A stretch of 64,000 nt of DNA, taken from the NCBI RefSeq assembly GCF_000021485.1, contig NC_011761.1:2918398-2982397 (forward strand), in the 5' to 3' direction. Shown in pieces: positions 61,960-64,000 of the stretch (its first letter is position 1; each line of letters opens with the position of its first letter). A program made the position numbers and the translations under genes. Source of the DNA: Acidithiobacillus ferrooxidans ATCC 23270 (lineage in GTDB: Bacteria; Pseudomonadota; Gammaproteobacteria; Acidithiobacillales; Acidithiobacillaceae). Below the pieces are notes generated by a model. It did not search any database, was not told where the DNA came from, and saw only the letters and a list, made by a program, of their open reading frames with translations.

Positions 61960-62443
61960 CGTCGACGTCCGCCTCTCACCCCACCGCATTGGACACCAGC
62001 TCACCCGCAACCGCCTTTCCTTAAAGCACTATATTCTATTCAACAGTAATTTGTCTATGCCATAAAAGCCATACCCACCTGAAAACATATGGGACATGAT
62101 AACTGCCATACAGCAAATATAAATCGCGTTTTAACAAATAAAATGCAATATAAAACAATCGTTAATGTATGTTTTTTACAATACAAAAATAAATGTACAT
62201 GTTATTCTTCAGAAGTATTCTGTTTCTAATTTTCCAGGAAATCGCCGCGCCGCCGAAATCTGTCGGCCATAGCGATGTGCTGGCATCTACCGCTACAACT
62301 GGATATACTCCATGGACGGAGAATTATGGTGAAACGCCCTTCCCGTTGCGGGAAGCGAGCCCACTCCGCTGCCGGGTGACACTGTACTTGGCAGCGCCGG
62401 GGCAAGGCACCGTTCACCTTCAGACCCTCTGACCAGGTTACGC
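61960..62443 (+). other. Intergenic region upstream of dnaA with AT-rich tract
   Basis: About 480 nt have no credible gene. The part from roughly 62020 to 62230 is strikingly AT-rich for this genome and has short A/T runs, like a DNA-unwinding element, but I find no consensus DnaA box inside it. The right part is GC-rich and carries the likely dnaA promoter. Confidence 0.6.
62280..62309 (+). promoter_or_regulatory. Candidate dnaA promoter
   Basis: CTGGCA at 62280-62285 and TATACT at 62304-62309 are 18 nt apart and match the sigma-70 consensus at 4 of 6 and 5 of 6 positions. The leader to the dnaA ATG would be about 128 nt. No DnaA box overlaps it. Confidence 0.35.
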
Positions 62444-63802
62444 ATGAGCAGTCATCCAGCGCCATCCGCGCTGCACAACGGAGATGCCCTATGGGCAGCG
62501 CTGTGCGTGCAGTTGCAAGAACAGACCACCGCCCAGCAGTTCAACACCTGGCTGCGCCCCCTTCGTGGCGAGCTGCATGGTAACGAATTGCGCCTGTTCG
62601 CACCCAATACCTTCGTCATGGAGTGGGTACGGGAAAGGCTGATAGACCTGCTGGAAGCGGTGCTTGCCGAGCTTGCGCCAGGGATGCTGCTGCGCCTGGA
62701 ACTCAGCCCCGAACAGGGGCTGGCGCCGGTCCCGGCGGGAACGGCGACGCCGTCCGCCCCTTCCATCATCGAGCCGCGCAACGGCAACCGGCTCAATCCC
62801 GGATTCTCCTTTCAGTCCTATGTCGAGGGCAAATCCAATCAACTCGCGGTGGCGGCTGCCCGGCAGGTCGCCCAAAATCCGGGGAAATCCTACAACCCCC
62901 TGTATATCTATGGCGGCGTCGGACTGGGCAAGACCCATCTCATGCAAGCGGTGGGCAACGCCATCCTCCAGCGCAATGCCGATGCCAAGGTGCTCTATGT
63001 GAGCTCCGAAGGCTTCATCATGGACATGGTGCGCTCCCTGCAACATAACACCATCAACGACTTCAAGCAGCGCTACCGTAAGCTGGATGCCCTGCTCATC
63101 GACGACATCCAGTTTTTTGCGGGCAAGGATCGCACCCAGGAGGAGTTTTTTCACACCTTCAACGCCCTCTTTGACGGCGGTCGGCAGATCATCATCACCT
63201 GCGACCGCTATCCCAAAGAGGTGGACCGGCTGGAAGAGCGCCTGCAGTCGCGCTTCGGCTGGGGACTGACGGTCGCCATCCAGCCCCACGATCTGGAAAC
63301 CCGCATGGCCATCGTTCTTTGCAAGGCGGAAGAAAGCGGCGTCGATTTGCCGGAGGAAGTGGCCTTCTTCATCGCCGAGAAAATCCGCTCCCATGTCCGC
63401 GAACTGGAAGGCGCGCTGCGCAGGGTCGTCGCCCACGTCAACTTCACCCACAAGCCCTACAACCTGGACACCGCCCGCGAGGCCCTGCGCGACCTGATCG
63501 ACGTGCAGAAACGCATGGTCAGCCTCGACAACATCCAGAAAGTCGTAGCCGAGTATTTTCACATTCGCGGCTCGGATATGCAGTCCAAGCGACGCAGTCG
63601 CAACATTGCCCGTCCCCGGCAGGTAGCCATGTGCCTCACCAAGGAACTCACCAACCACAGCCTTCCGGAAATCGGCGAGGCCTTCGGCGGACGCGACCAC
63701 ACCACCGTCCTCCACGCCTGCCGCCAGATCGAAAAACTCCGCCTGGAAGAGACCCAGATGGACGAAGATTACCGAAACCTGTTGCGGATTCTTGGCGCAT
63801 GA
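62444..63802 (+). CDS. dnaA: Chromosomal replication initiator DnaA
   Basis: The 452-residue initiator has the four DnaA domains: N-terminal DnaB-contact domain (residues 12-90), a Pro/Ala-rich linker, the AAA+ domain with Walker [10 protein letters not shown] (157-165) and Walker [14 protein letters not shown], and domain IV with the signature [18 protein letters not shown]. It binds DnaA boxes to open the origin. No dnaN is in the window; it probably follows to the right. The region after the stop contains DnaA boxes. Confidence 0.98.
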   Translation: MSSHPAPSALHNGDALWAALCVQLQEQTTAQQFNTWLRPLRGELHGNELRLFAPNTFVMEWVRERLIDLLEAVLAELAPGMLLRLELSPEQGLAPVPAGTATPSAPSIIEPRNGNRLNPGFSFQSYVEGKSNQLAVAAARQVAQNPGKSYNPLYIYGGVGLGKTHLMQAVGNAILQRNADAKVLYVSSEGFIMDMVRSLQHNTINDFKQRYRKLDALLIDDIQFFAGKDRTQEEFFHTFNALFDGGRQIIITCDRYPKEVDRLEERLQSRFGWGLTVAIQPHDLETRMAIVLCKAEESGVDLPEEVAFFIAEKIRSHVRELEGALRRVVAHVNFTHKPYNLDTAREALRDLIDVQKRMVSLDNIQKVVAEYFHIRGSDMQSKRRSRNIARPRQVAMCLTKELTNHSLPEIGEAFGGRDHTTVLHACRQIEKLRLEETQMDEDYRNLLRILGA

Positions 63803-63816
63803 TCCGAGACCCGCAC

Positions 63817-63912
63817 AAGCTGTGGATAAGCCCCTGCATAACACCTGTGCTATCTCGGTATGAAAAATGGCGCGTTTTTTTATCCCTGGATATACCCACT
63901 TATCCACAGCTT
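63817..63912. promoter_or_regulatory. Inverted DnaA boxes downstream of dnaA, likely oriC
   Basis: A 14-bp perfect inverted repeat, AAGCTGTGGATAAG (63817-63830) and CTTATCCACAGCTT (63899-63912), contains a consensus DnaA box in each arm. Between them are AT-rich stretches and a TTATCCCTG variant. Further right, CCACA and TGTGG flank a short spacer near 63971-63985. The dnaA-dnaN gap is a common oriC site. Confidence 0.65.
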
Positions 63913-64000
63913 GTCGACCGCCTGCCAAAACCGGAAACTTCATACCGGGCAAGGTGCTACTACACCTTTCCACAAGCCATGTGGTCATTAATAGTATTAG

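Overview
The window looks like a chromosomal segment around the replication origin of an obligately autotrophic acidophile of the Acidithiobacillus ferrooxidans type. The grounds are a Calvin-cycle gene run fused to trp genes (the layout I recall from the A. ferrooxidans cbb3 operon), an Isp-type [NiFe]-hydrogenase operon, and dnaA with DnaA boxes at the right edge. Species cannot be fixed from the sequence alone. Most of the DNA is dense, GC-rich and operonic. The exception is 26.4-32.3 kb, which is looser, partly AT-rich and accessory in character.

Left block (0-14.7 kb, minus strand). One continuous run reads, in transcription order, hypothetical - suhB-like - glpX/cbbF - tkt - gap - pgk - pyk - fba - rpe - gph - trpE - trpG - trpD - trpC. 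It supplies most of the regenerative Calvin cycle, pyruvate formation, phosphoglycolate salvage and the early tryptophan pathway. RuBisCO and phosphoribulokinase are not in the window.

14.7-26.4 kb. rsmE and ispH lie on the plus strand. rmuC, a zinc-ribbon MscL and a small lipoprotein lie on the minus strand. They are followed by a tripartite RND efflux operon (tolC-like, adaptor, pump). An IS110-family element sits inside the last codons of the adaptor gene. Joining the two flanks restores the adaptor C-terminus and its overlap with the pump start codon.

26.4-32.3 kb is an accessory island. It holds a YaiI-family gene, a Phd/PIN toxin-antitoxin pair with an 18-bp perfect palindromic operator over its promoter, and a protein joining an N-terminal GHKL ATPase to a C-terminal HExxH metallopeptidase motif. 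Two same-orientation sites with the architecture of integron attC sites (30.29 and 31.56 kb) follow. Between them is an AT-rich two-gene lipoprotein cassette, and beyond the second is a reverse-oriented 72-aa gene. No integrase is present, so this resembles an integrase-less cassette cluster (CALIN). It is the strongest candidate for undescribed biology here.

32.3-47.3 kb (mainly plus strand). A Spy/CpxP-like protein is encoded with an OmpR-type regulator and a histidine kinase. Then come argH - small lipoprotein - lysA, and a hydrogenase operon: PEBP-like protein, maturation protease, half-size HupH-like protein, hynS - isp1 - isp2 - hynL, and hypABCD. hypE and hypF are absent.

47.5-52.3 kb carries GDP-deoxyhexose genes (rmd, gmd, manC) converging on dTDP-sugar genes (rfbA, rfbC). 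52.5-61 kb has an MFS transporter with a structured leader, then a long minus-strand run thiD - thiE - hemL - HIT - comEA-like - hemC - hemD - (24-codon relay ORF) - hemB - tonB-like. 60.9-64 kb holds DnaA-box clusters, an SDR gene, an AT-rich tract and dnaA, ending in a dnaA-downstream region with a long inverted repeat of DnaA boxes.
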